Positions 19,374-28,815 of a stretch of 64,000 nt of DNA are shown in pieces. This stretch comes from Achromobacter deleyi. Lineage in GTDB: Bacteria; Pseudomonadota; Gammaproteobacteria; Burkholderiales; Burkholderiaceae_B. The DNA lies in contig NZ_CADIJO010000020.1 of NCBI RefSeq assembly GCF_902859705.1, forward strand, positions 37,756-101,755, given 5' to 3'. The notes below the pieces were generated by a model that worked only from the letters and a program-made list of their open reading frames with translations, made no database searches and had not been told where the DNA came from. Within the stretch, counting starts at the first letter, position 1. Each line of letters begins with the position of its first letter. The position numbers and the translations under genes were made by a program.

Positions 19374-20153
19374 CTACATGCGGGCCAACAGGCCGCCGTC
19401 AATGGCCAGCACATGGCCATTGACGAAGGACGCGCCCGGCGAGGCCAGGTAGACCACGGCCGGCGCGATGTCTTCCGGCGCGGCCCAGCGCCCGGTCGGC
19501 ACGGCGGTCGCCAGGAACGACTGGAACTGGGGGTTGTCCTGCAGCCCCTGCGTGAAATCGGTGCGCACGAAGCCTGGCGCCAAGGCGTTGCAGGTGATGC
19601 CGCTGGCGCCGTATTCCACGGCCAGCGCACGGGTGAAGGCGGCAATGGCGCCCTTGGCGGTGGCGTAGGCGGCGATGTTGGGCATGGTGGCCTGCCCGGC
19701 CACGGACGACATCAGCACGATGCGGCCGAAGCCGCGGGCGGCCATGGCGGGCAGCACCGCCCGGGCGCAGTGAAACGCGCCATTGACGTGGACGTTCTGC
19801 AGCGCCTGCCATTCGGCGGGCGTCATCTCGACCACCGGCTTGCGGTTCTGGTTGCCGGCGTTGCTGACCAGCACGTCGATCTGCACGCCCTGCGCTTCCA
19901 GCTGGGCGACCGCCTGGGCGACGGCGGCGCCGTCGGCCACGTCGAACACCGCGCTGCGCGCGGTGATGCCGGCCTGCGCCAGTTGTGCGCAAGCCGCATC
20001 GCAGGCCGCCTGCGACAGATCGTTGATCACCACATGGGCCCCTGCCCGGCCCAAGCCGGCTGCAATGGCGTAGCCCAACCCGCGCGCGGCCCCCGTCACC
20101 AGCGCGGTGCGCCCGGCCAGCCCGAAGGTCTGGCCCAGATAGTCCTGATTCAA
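19374..20153 (-). CDS. SDR family oxidoreductase
   Basis: Classical short-chain dehydrogenase of 259 residues. NAD(P) loop TGAARGLG, NAG motif SNAGNQNR, catalytic Ser in MSSVAGQ and YATAK (YxxxK). Overall it resembles gluconate 5-dehydrogenase-like enzymes, but substrate cannot be assigned. It is the first gene of the minus-strand arm SDR-livG-livF-livHM-Dabb and diverges from the cupin gene, so it is likely to oxidise or reduce the imported substrate. Confidence 0.88.
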   Translation of the reverse strand: MNQDYLGQTFGLAGRTALVTGAARGLGYAIAAGLGRAGAHVVINDLSQAACDAACAQLAQAGITARSAVFDVADGAAVAQAVAQLEAQGVQIDVLVSNAGNQNRKPVVEMTPAEWQALQNVHVNGAFHCARAVLPAMAARGFGRIVLMSSVAGQATMPNIAAYATAKGAIAAFTRALAVEYGASGITCNALAPGFVRTDFTQGLQDNPQFQSFLATAVPTGRWAAPEDIAPAVVYLASPGASFVNGHVLAIDGGLLARM

Positions 20154-20326
20154 GCTTGTCTCCTTGTCTTATATGCACCGGATCTCTGGGTCCGGCCTGT
20201 GCCCTCGCCGTTCTGTTTGGTTCAAAACGACGTTGACATTAATCTCAATATACGCGACTATTTTTAAACACTCAATAACAAGATTCTTCGTTTATCTTCC
20301 ATAACGAGTTCTGGCTAGGAGACATC
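20154..20326. promoter_or_regulatory. Divergent promoter region of the uptake/catabolic locus
   Basis: A 173-base gap between the divergent SDR and cupin genes, sharply AT-richer at 20225-20290. On the plus strand TTGACA at 20233-20238 is a perfect -35; the matching -10 is weak. It is the natural control point for both arms, and the IclR protein encoded at 22794-23630 is the best candidate to bind here. No exact operator palindrome was established. Confidence 0.5.
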
Positions 20327-20725
20327 ATGGCCCTCGAAACCCCCGGCTGCCCCGCAGCCAATGCGCTGCCGCCGCTGGCTTCGCGCTTTCTGAAAGTCGA
20401 CGAATTGCCCTGGAAACCCACGCAGGTGGAAGGCATCGATATGAAGGTGCTGATGCAGGACAAGGAATCCGGCTTGTTGACCGCCCTGTTCCGCTGGCAA
20501 CCCGGCACCGAACTGCCGCTGCACGAGCACGTCGAGGTCGAACAGACCTACGTGCTGGAAGGCTCCATCGTCGATGCCGAAGGCGAAGTGCGCGCCGGCG
20601 ACTACGTCTGGCGTCCGCGCGGCAACCAGCACGTGGCGCGCGCGCCGCATGGTGCGCTGGTGCTCAGCTTCTTTCTCAAACCCAACCTGTTCATCGACGC
20701 CTTCGCCGGCCAGAAGCTGGAATAG
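20327..20725 (+). CDS. Cupin-domain protein
   Basis: A 132-residue single-domain cupin. The metal-site motif 1 is LPLHEHVEVEQTYVLEGS (two His, Glu) and motif 2 is GDYVWRPRGNQHVA (Pro, His). This fits ChrR-like or dioxygenase-like cupins, some of which cleave diketones. It leads the plus-strand arm, 81 bases before the binding-protein gene. A role as isomerase, dioxygenase or ligand-binding accessory in the pathway is open. Confidence 0.82.
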   Translation: MALETPGCPAANALPPLASRFLKVDELPWKPTQVEGIDMKVLMQDKESGLLTALFRWQPGTELPLHEHVEVEQTYVLEGSIVDAEGEVRAGDYVWRPRGNQHVARAPHGALVLSFFLKPNLFIDAFAGQKLE

Positions 20726-20806
20726 GCGCCGCACCGGCCGCATCCGCGTGACCGGCCGGCACAGGACGGCGCGCAACAAGACATAAAGCCCCCAAGGAGA
20801 CAAACC

Positions 20807-22018
20807 ATGAAGACCCGTTTCAAGCTTTGCCTGGCCGCCTGCGCGCTGGGTGCGGTTTCGCTGTCGGCCCACGCCCAGGTGTCGGACGATGTCGTCAAGA
20901 TCGGCGTGCTGGGCGACCAGTCCGGCATGATGGCCGACCTGTCCGGCAAGTTCGGCGTCGAGGCCGTGAAGATGGCAGTCGAGGATTTCGGCGGCAGCGT
21001 GCTCGGCAAGCCCATCGAAGTGGTGTCCGCCGACCACCAGAACAAGGTGGACATCGGCGTGTCCATCGCACGCCGCTGGTACGAGAACGAGAAGGTCGAC
21101 CTGATCCTGGACGTGCCCAATTCCGCCATCGCCCTGGCGGTGCAGGACCTGACACGCCAGATGAAGCGCGTGGTGATCTTCACCAGCGCCGGCTCGGCCG
21201 ACCTGACCGGCAAGGCCTGCTCGCCCAACGGCATCCACTGGACCTACGACACCTACGCCTACGCCACGGGCGTGGCCAACGGCGTCATGGAAGACGGCGG
21301 CAAGAGCTGGTTCTTCATCACGTCCGACTACGCTTTCGGCCATTCGCTGGAACGCGACGCCATGGCGGTGGTCAAGGCCAAGGGCGGCCAGGTGGTCGGC
21401 AGCGTGCGCCACCCCATCGCCAGCGCCGACTTCTCGTCGTTCCTGCTGCAGGCCCAGGCGTCCAAGGCCCAGGTGATCGGGCTGGCCAACGGCAGCGGCG
21501 ACACCATCAACAGCATCAAGCAGGCGTTCGAGTTCGGCATCATGGGCAGCAAGCAGCGCGTGGCTGCCCTGTTCATGAGCATCGTCGATGTGCGCAGCGT
21601 CGGGCTGGAATACGCCCAGGGCCTGAACCTGGTCGAGCCGTTCTACTGGGACCAGGACGACAAGGCGCGCCAGTGGTCCGAGCGCTATTTCAAGCGCACC
21701 GGCCGCATGCCGTCGATGGTGCAGGCCAGCAACTACAGCGCCACGATGCACTACCTGAACGCGGTCAAGGCAGCCGGCACCGATGCTTCCGAAGCCGTGC
21801 TCAAGAAGATGCATGACACGCCGATCAACGACTTCATGACCGACAACGGCCGCATCCGCGAAGACGGCCGCGTGATGCGCGACCTGTACCTGTTCCAGGT
21901 GAAAAAGCCGTCCGAGTCCAAGCGCGACTGGGACTACTACACGCTGGTGCGCAAGATTCCCGCCGAACAGGCCTTCCGTCCGCTGAACCAAGGCGGTTGC
22001 CCGCTGGTGAAGTCATGA
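20807..22018 (+). CDS. ABC transporter substrate-binding protein (LivJ/LivK-like)
   Basis: Periplasmic binding protein of 403 residues. It has a clear Sec signal peptide, MKTRFKLCLAACALGAVSLS, with cleavage expected after AHA at residue 23. The mature part starts QVSDDVVKIGVLGDQSGMM, typical of type I amino-acid-binding proteins (Peripla_BP_6). The divergent livGF-HM operon lacks its own binding protein, so this is very probably its receptor. RBS AAGGAGA precedes the ATG. It overlaps the next SDR gene by four bases. Confidence 0.92.
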   Translation: MKTRFKLCLAACALGAVSLSAHAQVSDDVVKIGVLGDQSGMMADLSGKFGVEAVKMAVEDFGGSVLGKPIEVVSADHQNKVDIGVSIARRWYENEKVDLILDVPNSAIALAVQDLTRQMKRVVIFTSAGSADLTGKACSPNGIHWTYDTYAYATGVANGVMEDGGKSWFFITSDYAFGHSLERDAMAVVKAKGGQVVGSVRHPIASADFSSFLLQAQASKAQVIGLANGSGDTINSIKQAFEFGIMGSKQRVAALFMSIVDVRSVGLEYAQGLNLVEPFYWDQDDKARQWSERYFKRTGRMPSMVQASNYSATMHYLNAVKAAGTDASEAVLKKMHDTPINDFMTDNGRIREDGRVMRDLYLFQVKKPSESKRDWDYYTLVRKIPAEQAFRPLNQGGCPLVKS

Positions 22019-22779
22019 CCGACGGCACTTCTGAACTGTTGGCCGGCAAGCGGGCCATCATCACGGGGGGCGCCAACCCCCGTGGCATCGGCGCCGCCAT
22101 CGCGGCGCAGTTCCTCGCGCAAGGCGCCACCATCGCGGTGCTGGACTACGCCTATCCGGACGAGGCCGACGCGGCCTTGGCCGGCAGCCGCGTCAACCTG
22201 CATTGCGACGTGTCCAGCACGGCGTCGTGCGAACAGGCGGTCGCCCGGGCTGCGCAAGCGCTGGGCGGGGTCGACGTGCTGGTGAACAACGCGGGCATCG
22301 TCGCCGCCACCCGCATCTGGGACCTGGCCGAGGACGAATTCCGCCGCATGCTCGACGTGAACCTGACGGGCACGTACAACGTCACGCGCGCCGCGCTGCC
22401 CCGACTGCTGGAAAGCGACCGCCGCCCGGCCATCGTCAACCTGGGGTCCACCGCCGCGCTGCGTGGCGGTGGACTGCTGGGCGGCTCGCACTATGCCGCA
22501 TCCAAAGGCGGCGTGATCAGTTTCACCAAGGCGCTGGCGCGCGAACTGGGCCCGCGCGGCGTGCGGGCCAACTGCGTGGCGCCGGGCATCATCGAAACGG
22601 ACATGACGCTCGGCAAATTCGGCGAAAATTGGGAACAAGAACTCAAACAGGGCATTCCGCTGCAACGCTTCGGCTCACCCGTCGAAGTCGCGCAGGCCAT
22701 TCTTTTCCTGGCCTCGGACCTGTCCTCCTACTCAACCGGCATCGTGGTCGACGTCAACGGCGGCTTCCACATTCACTAG
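22015..22779 (+). CDS. SDR family oxidoreductase (second)
   Basis: A 254-residue short-chain dehydrogenase. The cofactor loop is TGGANPRGIG (slightly extended), with the NAG motif VNNAGIV and catalytic YAASK preceded by Ser in LGSTAALRGG. ATG at 22015 overlaps the binding-protein stop (ATGA), so translation is coupled. Together with the SDR at 19374 the locus has two dehydrogenases, suggesting two successive oxidation steps or an epimerisation by oxidation and reduction (inference). Confidence 0.88.
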   Translation: MTDGTSELLAGKRAIITGGANPRGIGAAIAAQFLAQGATIAVLDYAYPDEADAALAGSRVNLHCDVSSTASCEQAVARAAQALGGVDVLVNNAGIVAATRIWDLAEDEFRRMLDVNLTGTYNVTRAALPRLLESDRRPAIVNLGSTAALRGGGLLGGSHYAASKGGVISFTKALARELGPRGVRANCVAPGIIETDMTLGKFGENWEQELKQGIPLQRFGSPVEVAQAILFLASDLSSYSTGIVVDVNGGFHIH

Positions 22780-22793
22780 GCGCGTCTGCAGCA

Positions 22794-23630
22794 ATGAGCA
22801 CTCCCGATCGCATGTTGTCCATCCTCGATCTATTCCGCGACGACACCACCGCCGCCTTCCAGGAGGACGTCATGGCGCATCTGGAGTGCTCGCGCGCCAC
22901 CGCCTATCGCTATCTCAAGTCGCTGACCGAAAGCGGCCTCCTGGCGCCGACCGCGGGCGGCGCCTATGTGCTGGGCTCGCGCATCATCGAACTGGACCGC
23001 CACCTGCGCCAGCACGATCCGCTGATGCGCGCGGCGCGCGAGGTCATGCGCGCCACCGGCGACGAGCTGCACGCCAACCTGATGCTGTGCAGCTACTACG
23101 GCGACAAGGTCATGTGCGTGGACCGCTACTGGACCGACCATTCGATCGAATCCAGCTATGCGCGCGGCCGGCCCTTTCCGATGTTCCGCGGCGCCACCGC
23201 CAAGCCCATCCTGGCCAATCTGCCACCCTACCAGTTGCGCAACCTGATGCTGTGGCACGCGGCCGAAATCCGCGAGGCCGGGCTGGGCGAAGACTGGGAT
23301 GCGTTTCGCGCCAACCTGAAACGGTTGCGCACCGCTGGCGTGTGCGTGTCGCATGGCGAGGTCGACCCTGGGCTGATGGGGATTGGTTCGGCCATCTTCA
23401 GCCCTGAGCAGAAAGTCGTCGGCAGCCTGGTGTTCATCGCGGCCGAAGCCCGTACCCCGCCCGACCGCCTGGCGCTGCTGCAAACGCGCATCCAGACGGC
23501 GGCGGCCGAGGTGTCGCAGAATCTCGTGGGCCCGCAAAACAACGGCGCGGCGGCGATCGGCATCATGCCGTCGCGGCCGCGCCGCCTGAAGACGCCGGCC
23601 GGGGCAAGCCCGGCGCGGCGCAAAGCCTGA
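22794..23630 (+). CDS. IclR-family transcriptional regulator
   Basis: A 278-residue regulator starting at 22794 (MSTPDRMLSILDLF). The N-terminal winged helix-turn-helix (LECSRATAYRYLKSLTESGL) is followed by an IclR effector domain (LHANLMLCSYYGDKVMCVDR, GATAKPILANL). IclR proteins usually control adjacent catabolic operons and sense pathway intermediates. It is the last gene of the cupin arm, 14 bases after the second SDR, so likely autoregulated with it. An upstream open frame in the same phase is only a shadow of the SDR. Confidence 0.9.
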   Translation: MSTPDRMLSILDLFRDDTTAAFQEDVMAHLECSRATAYRYLKSLTESGLLAPTAGGAYVLGSRIIELDRHLRQHDPLMRAAREVMRATGDELHANLMLCSYYGDKVMCVDRYWTDHSIESSYARGRPFPMFRGATAKPILANLPPYQLRNLMLWHAAEIREAGLGEDWDAFRANLKRLRTAGVCVSHGEVDPGLMGIGSAIFSPEQKVVGSLVFIAAEARTPPDRLALLQTRIQTAAAEVSQNLVGPQNNGAAAIGIMPSRPRRLKTPAGASPARRKA

Positions 23631-23633
23631 GTA

Positions 23634-24164
23634 TCAGGCCTTGTTGTAGCGTTCTGCGCTCTTGACGATTTCCTCGTGGGCGGCGTCGACGCCCTTCCAG
23701 CCCTTGACCTTGACCCACTTGCCCTTTTCCAGGTCTTTGTAGTGCTCGAAGAAGTGCTGGATGCGAGCGACGTCTTCGGTCGGCAGGTCTTCGTACGACT
23801 TGATGTTGCGGTACGGGGGGTACAGCTTTTCGATCGGCACGGCCAGCAGCTTGGCGTCACCGCCCGACTCGTCGTCCATTTCCAGCACGCCGATGGCGCG
23901 GCAGCGCACCACGGCGCCGATCTGGATGGGGAACGGGGTCAGCACCAGCACGTCGGCGGGGTCGCCGTCTTCGGACAGGGTCTGCGGGATGTAGCCGTAG
24001 TTGCACGGGTAGTGCATGGCCGTCAGCATGAAGCGGTCAACGAAAATCGCGCCCGTGTCCTTGTCGACCTCGTACTTCACCGGGTCGGCGTTCATGGGGA
24101 TTTCGATGATGACGTTGAAGTCTTCCGGCAGCTTCTTGCCGGGGGACACGCGATCAAGACTCAT
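23634..24164 (-). CDS. ppa: Inorganic pyrophosphatase
   Basis: Soluble family I pyrophosphatase (176 residues), hydrolysing PPi to drive biosynthesis. The signature [12 protein letters not shown] carries the metal-binding aspartates, and the N-terminal [20 protein letters not shown] is typical. It converges tightly with the IclR gene (3-base gap). It may be the last gene of the hem run, 33 bases after hemY. Confidence 0.97.
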   Translation of the reverse strand: MSLDRVSPGKKLPEDFNVIIEIPMNADPVKYEVDKDTGAIFVDRFMLTAMHYPCNYGYIPQTLSEDGDPADVLVLTPFPIQIGAVVRCRAIGVLEMDDESGGDAKLLAVPIEKLYPPYRNIKSYEDLPTEDVARIQHFFEHYKDLEKGKWVKVKGWKGVDAAHEEIVKSAERYNKA

Positions 24165-24197
24165 GATTAAACCTTGTTGGTCTGAACTGAAAAGGGA

Positions 24198-25814
24198 TCA
24201 AAGCGAACCGTCGTCCTTGAACGGCGGCTTGGTGGTCGGCACCGGCGCGGCAGGCGCGGCGGGCTTGGGCACCGCCGGCGCCGCGGGCGGCACTGGCGAG
24301 TAGCTGGGTACGGGGCTGTCGAAAGCCGCCGCCGGGATCGGGGCGCTGTCGAAATACTCGTCGAAGTCGGACGAGCCGCCCGCCACGGGCGCGTCTTCCG
24401 GCGCCAGCGCACGGGCCTGCTGTTCCTTGCTGGCGCGCGCATCCGGATCCAGCACGTAGTCGGACGCGGACGCGGCCACGGCGGGGGGCAGCGCGGGGTA
24501 ATCGCCGCCGATGTCGGCATCGGCATCCGACAGGCCCACCGCATAACCGCCTTCGGCGTCGACGCGATAAGGATCCGAGCCGATGTCGGCGGCCGGCAGC
24601 GACGCGTCGGCGGCCAGCACCGGCAGCGCCATGCTGGCGGCCGTGGCCAGGCGCCAGTGGCGCACGGCGTCGGCCGGGCGATCCAGGCGGTCGTACAGGC
24701 TGCCCAGCAGCGCATGGGTCTGCGCATCGCTGCGGCGCGACAGGCTGCGCAGCAGATAGCGTTCGGCCTGGCCCCACAGCTGGCCGTTCAGGCACAGCAT
24801 GCCCAGCGCGGTCAGCAGGTCGGGATCGGTCGGGCGCTGCTGCAGCCAGGTTTCGGCCTTGGCCAGCCGGCGCGACACTTGTTCGGCGTCGCAGCGGGCG
24901 TAGGCCGCCACCAGCGCGGGATTGAACTTCACGGCGATAGCGGCTTCGAGCACCTTGGCGGCCTCGTTGGCTTCGCCCGCTGCCTCGAAGGCAGAGGCGC
25001 CAGCCAGCGCCACTTCGGGCAGCAGCCGTTCTTCGGCCTTCAGGTCTTTCCAGATGGCGCGCCAGGCATCGCTGGCAGCCCCGGCGCGCAGGCGCGCGGC
25101 GCCGGCGACGTCGATCAGGTGATCGCCTTCGGTGCGGGCCAGGGCATTGCGGCGCAGCAGGCCGCGGGCCAGCGTGAAGACCTGTTCATCGTGGCCCAGG
25201 GCCGTATGCGCGCGCAGCAGCAGGCGCATCGTATGCAGATGGCGGGCGCCGCCATCTGCCAGCGGCGACAGCACGGCCAGCGCGCGCTCGGCGCGGCCCT
25301 GGTCCAGCAGCATGTCGGCCGACACCGTGGCGGTCGCTTCAACCAAGCCGGGGTCGGTGCCCGCTTGTTCCTGGGCGTTGGCCAGCAGACGGTCGCGGCG
25401 GTCGAATTCGCCCAGGCCATGCGCGGCGCGGGCAGCGGACAAGGCGGCCAGCACGCGGCGGGTCTGCACCTTGGTCTGCTCGAGCAGTTTGGTCAGGTCT
25501 TTTTCGGCGTGCGAATAGCGGCCTTCAAGCAGGCCGATCCAGCCGCGCTCGAGCAGTTCGTGGTCGCGCGCCTGGGCACGCTTGCCGCGCCACGCACGCA
25601 CGCGGTCGGGAATGGCCAGCAGCCACGCCAGCAGACGCAGGCCGATGTACAGCACCACGAACGCCGCCACGATCAACAGGACCGCCAGCGTGAGCGACAT
25701 GGAAATGCGCCACGGCCAGACCAGCAGCAGGACGTTGCCGGAATGGGAGCGCAGCACCACCGCCAGCGCAACGGCGATGACGGCAAGCAGCAGAGTCCAG
25801 AACCAGGTACGCAT
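24198..25814 (-). CDS. hemY: HemY-type inner-membrane TPR protein
   Basis: A 538-residue member of the proteobacterial HemY family (not protoporphyrinogen oxidase). Two N-terminal membrane segments (residues about 5-25 and 40-65) are followed by the HemY_N region and many TPR-like helical repeats; the last ~80 residues are acidic then Pro/Ala-rich. The protein is linked to late haem biosynthesis by its conserved place in hemCDXY, but no catalytic role is established. It starts 4 bases after the hemX stop. Confidence 0.9.
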   Translation of the reverse strand: MRTWFWTLLLAVIAVALAVVLRSHSGNVLLLVWPWRISMSLTLAVLLIVAAFVVLYIGLRLLAWLLAIPDRVRAWRGKRAQARDHELLERGWIGLLEGRYSHAEKDLTKLLEQTKVQTRRVLAALSAARAAHGLGEFDRRDRLLANAQEQAGTDPGLVEATATVSADMLLDQGRAERALAVLSPLADGGARHLHTMRLLLRAHTALGHDEQVFTLARGLLRRNALARTEGDHLIDVAGAARLRAGAASDAWRAIWKDLKAEERLLPEVALAGASAFEAAGEANEAAKVLEAAIAVKFNPALVAAYARCDAEQVSRRLAKAETWLQQRPTDPDLLTALGMLCLNGQLWGQAERYLLRSLSRRSDAQTHALLGSLYDRLDRPADAVRHWRLATAASMALPVLAADASLPAADIGSDPYRVDAEGGYAVGLSDADADIGGDYPALPPAVAASASDYVLDPDARASKEQQARALAPEDAPVAGGSSDFDEYFDSAPIPAAAFDSPVPSYSPVPPAAPAVPKPAAPAAPVPTTKPPFKDDGSL

Positions 25815-25818
25815 GGCC

Positions 25819-27009
25819 TTAGTCCTGGTCGGTGGTCTTGAAGCCGGCGGCGCGCAGGGCGGCGATGGCGTTCAGGCTATCCGAGACGTCGGGCATGCGC
25901 ACCGCGATGTCGGTCTGTGCCAGTTCGCGGGCCAGGGTCTGTGCCGCGACCGTGTCGGGAGAGCGATTGTCGAAGTACTTGGCCAGCGTGGTGCCGACGT
26001 TGTCGAGTTCGCTCTTCCAGACGGCGGGCTGGCGCATCAGCATGGACAACTGCACGGTGAGCAGGCGCTGGCGCAGCGTGGCGCGCACCTGGTCGGCCTG
26101 TTCGGGCGACAGCAGCAACGCAGCCGGTTCGTCGACGCGCTGGATGGTGATCAGGCCGCCCAGTTCGTGGGCCAGCGCGGAACCGGCGCGACCGGGCCAC
26201 GAGGCCACTTCGGCACGCCAGCGCTGCCACCAGGGCGCGTCGGCCGGCAGGTCGGCCTGAGGATCGATCGTCGGGGCCGGGGCCGCGGGACGAGCCTCGC
26301 TGGCCGGAGCGATGCCGGGGGCAGCGGCGTCCGGCACCAGCAGGGGCGCCTTGCTGAGCAGCGCCGACAGGCGCTCGATGCGGGCAGACTGCGCCGGGAT
26401 GTCGACGGTGGACACGGCGCGCAGGCGATCCAGGTCGCCGTTGATGGCCTGCTGCAGGCTGGAGAAACGCGGACGGTCGGCGCGCGCCAGGCGCGATTGC
26501 GCGGTTTCCAGCGCAACGATGGCGTTGGACACGTTGCCGGCCAGGCGCAGTTGCTGGCTGCCGATGGTGAGCAGGCGTTCGACGTCGTTGGCCAGCAGTT
26601 CGTCGCTGGCGCTGTCGTTGAAGTTCTGCCAGGCCTGTTGCAGGGCGTTGTACTGGCTTTGGGTTTCGCGGACGGTGTCTTCCAGGTCGCCCAGGCGGCC
26701 GGCCTGGGCTTGCGCCAGCGCCAGCGCTTCGCGGGTGTCCTTGCGGGCCTGCGCGAGATCGGTCGTGAGCGTATCGAGGCGCGTGGCGACCTCGCGTCCG
26801 GCGGCGACGAACTGGGTGCGTTGCTTCCACAGCGCAAAGCCCAGGCCGACGGCCAGGAGGATGACGAGGATGAGCGCGGTGACCAATGGGCCACTGCCGC
26901 GCTTGGCCGGACGGGCCTTGACGGGATCGGCCGGGGCCGATGCGGGCGCGCTGGCACCCGGGGCGGCCGGGTGAACGGCCGGATCGGTAGCGGGAGTCTT
27001 GTCTGTCAT
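25819..27009 (-). CDS. hemX: HemX-type membrane protein (uroporphyrinogen-III C-methyltransferase-like annotation)
   Basis: A 396-residue protein from the ATG at 27009 (MTDKTPATDP). Order: Ala/Pro-rich cytoplasmic tail (1-50), one membrane helix (VTALILVILLAVGLGFALW), a long coiled-coil (about 75-135) and a periplasmic helical domain. HemX proteins are encoded in hemCDXY operons. They are often labelled as methyltransferases but lack that fold, and their role is unknown. An upstream in-frame ATG gives an unlikely N-terminus. Confidence 0.9.
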   Translation of the reverse strand: MTDKTPATDPAVHPAAPGASAPASAPADPVKARPAKRGSGPLVTALILVILLAVGLGFALWKQRTQFVAAGREVATRLDTLTTDLAQARKDTREALALAQAQAGRLGDLEDTVRETQSQYNALQQAWQNFNDSASDELLANDVERLLTIGSQQLRLAGNVSNAIVALETAQSRLARADRPRFSSLQQAINGDLDRLRAVSTVDIPAQSARIERLSALLSKAPLLVPDAAAPGIAPASEARPAAPAPTIDPQADLPADAPWWQRWRAEVASWPGRAGSALAHELGGLITIQRVDEPAALLLSPEQADQVRATLRQRLLTVQLSMLMRQPAVWKSELDNVGTTLAKYFDNRSPDTVAAQTLARELAQTDIAVRMPDVSDSLNAIAALRAAGFKTTDQD

Positions 27010-27046
27010 GACGCGATTGTATTCGGTGTCCGTCCGATGCAACGAA

Positions 27047-27862
27047 TCAAGCAGCAACAAAAGCCTGGAAAATCGACTCGTCGTTGGGCAAGCAGATTTT
27101 TACCATTGCTTGCGTAGCCTTGCCAGGCGCGGGCTGCGGCACGCGCCGTGCCAGCGAGGGGTGTGTCAGCACGAAGCCGCAGTCGGCCCACCACGGGGCC
27201 AATCCGGCCGCCTGCAGGGCATCGCGCACGGCATCGGCGCCCTCGCCGCTGGTGATGAGCCAGCAGGGCGCCACACCGTCCGCGGCCCAGCGTTGCAGGG
27301 TGGCCAACTGGCTCGCGTCCCAGTGCGCCGGACAGCGCTGGTAGGCCGCATGACGTGTCACGGCAACGCCATGCGCCTGCAATTGATCGCCCAGCCAGTC
27401 CCTGCCCTGGGTACCGCGCACCAGCAGCACGCGCCGCGGCAGCTGCGGCAGGCCGCAAAGCACGTCCCAGAGGGCCTCGGAATCATGGCTGGCGGCGTGT
27501 TCGCCGGGATGCAGGACTGTTGTATTCGCGCCAAAACCGGGCAGCTCGAACAGCCCCGCCGCGCTGGCGGGACCCACGGTGGCCGCCGCGACGTGCGCCG
27601 GCCAGGCTACCGCGCCGTCGGCCTGGCGCAGCTGGTCCAGGTACTGCCGCGCCGCATTGCCGCTGACGAACACGACCATGTCGTAGTCGGCCGGCCGGGG
27701 CAGGCTGGCAGCGGGTGCGGGCAAGGGATGGATTTCCAGGGCGGGCAGGATGAAGGCGGTCCAGCCGGCGGCGTGCAGCCGGCCGGCCAGGGCCTCGTTG
27801 CGGCCGGCAGGCCGCGTCAGGACAGCCACGCGCGGCGCTTGAGCGGCGGCGGCCTTGCCCAT
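27047..27862 (-). CDS. hemD: Uroporphyrinogen-III synthase
   Basis: A 271-residue HemD, cyclising hydroxymethylbilane to uroporphyrinogen III. Start at 27862 ([21 protein letters not shown]), overlapping the hemC stop by one base. Family features are weakly conserved, as usual: VLTRPAGRNEALA, FVSGNAARQYLD, VGPASA and WLITSGEGADAVRDAL. It sits in the canonical hemCDXY order. Confidence 0.92.
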   Translation of the reverse strand: MGKAAAAQAPRVAVLTRPAGRNEALAGRLHAAGWTAFILPALEIHPLPAPAASLPRPADYDMVVFVSGNAARQYLDQLRQADGAVAWPAHVAAATVGPASAAGLFELPGFGANTTVLHPGEHAASHDSEALWDVLCGLPQLPRRVLLVRGTQGRDWLGDQLQAHGVAVTRHAAYQRCPAHWDASQLATLQRWAADGVAPCWLITSGEGADAVRDALQAAGLAPWWADCGFVLTHPSLARRVPQPAPGKATQAMVKICLPNDESIFQAFVAA

Positions 27863-28806
27863 CAGTCGGGTTCGGCGTCTTGCAGCAGCTCGTCGAGAAT
27901 GGCCTGTGCGCCGGCATCGAACAGCTCGGCGGCGACCGCCTCGCCGATCGCCTGCGCCTGGGCCAACGGGCCAGTGCGTTCGGCGTGCAGCATGCGCGTG
28001 CCATCGGGCGATGCCACCAGGCCCCGCAGGGTCAGGCTGTCGCCCGAGATTTCGGCATAGGCCGCCAGCGGCACCTGACAGGAACCGCCCAGGCGCCGCG
28101 ACACGGCGCGTTCGGCCAACGAGCACAAGGTGGCATGCTCGTCATTGAGCGGGGCCAGCCAGGCGCGCAGGTCGTCGCGGTCGTCGCGGATCTCGATGGC
28201 CAGCGCGCCCTGCCCGGCCGCCGGCAGGCAGTCGGCCGGATCGAGCAGGCAGCGGATGCGGTCGGTCAGGCCCAGCCGGTTCAAACCAGCGGCAGCCAGC
28301 ACGATGGCGTCGTACTCGCCGCGGTCGAGCTTGCCCAGGCGAGTATCCAGGTTGCCGCGCAGCGGCTTGACCACCAGTTGCGGATAGCGCGCACGGATCT
28401 GGGACTCGCGGCGCAGGCTGGACGTACCCACCACCGCACCGGCCGGCAGATCGGCCAGTGTGGCATAGCGGCTGGAGACGAAGGCGTCGCGCGGGTCCGC
28501 ACGGTCGAGCACGGCGCACAGTTCGAATGGCGCCAGCAGATCGACCGGCATGTCTTTCAGACTGTGCACGGCCAGATCGGCACGGCCGTCGAGCAACGCG
28601 TTTTCGAGTTCCTTGACGAACAGGCCCTTGCCGCCCACCTTGGACAGGGTGCGGTCGAGGATCTGGTCGCCTCGGGTCGTCAGGGTGAGGAGTTCAACCG
28701 CGCACGCTGGGTACAGCGTGCGCAGCCGATCGCGCACATGCTCGGCTTGCCACAGGGCAAGCCGGCTGGCGCGGGTCGCAATGACCAGGCGTTGTGGCAG
28801 TGACAC
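27862..28806 (-). CDS. hemC: Porphobilinogen deaminase (hydroxymethylbilane synthase)
   Basis: A 314-residue enzyme polymerising four porphobilinogens into hydroxymethylbilane. It has the N-terminal [16 protein letters not shown], catalytic Asp region [22 protein letters not shown], and the dipyrromethane-cofactor cysteine in [16 protein letters not shown]. First of the hemCDXY genes. The upstream micro-ORF ends 9 bases before it. Confidence 0.97.
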   Translation of the reverse strand: MSLPQRLVIATRASRLALWQAEHVRDRLRTLYPACAVELLTLTTRGDQILDRTLSKVGGKGLFVKELENALLDGRADLAVHSLKDMPVDLLAPFELCAVLDRADPRDAFVSSRYATLADLPAGAVVGTSSLRRESQIRARYPQLVVKPLRGNLDTRLGKLDRGEYDAIVLAAAGLNRLGLTDRIRCLLDPADCLPAAGQGALAIEIRDDRDDLRAWLAPLNDEHATLCSLAERAVSRRLGGSCQVPLAAYAEISGDSLTLRGLVASPDGTRMLHAERTGPLAQAQAIGEAVAAELFDAGAQAILDELLQDAEPD

Positions 28807-28815
28807 GAGGCGTCA

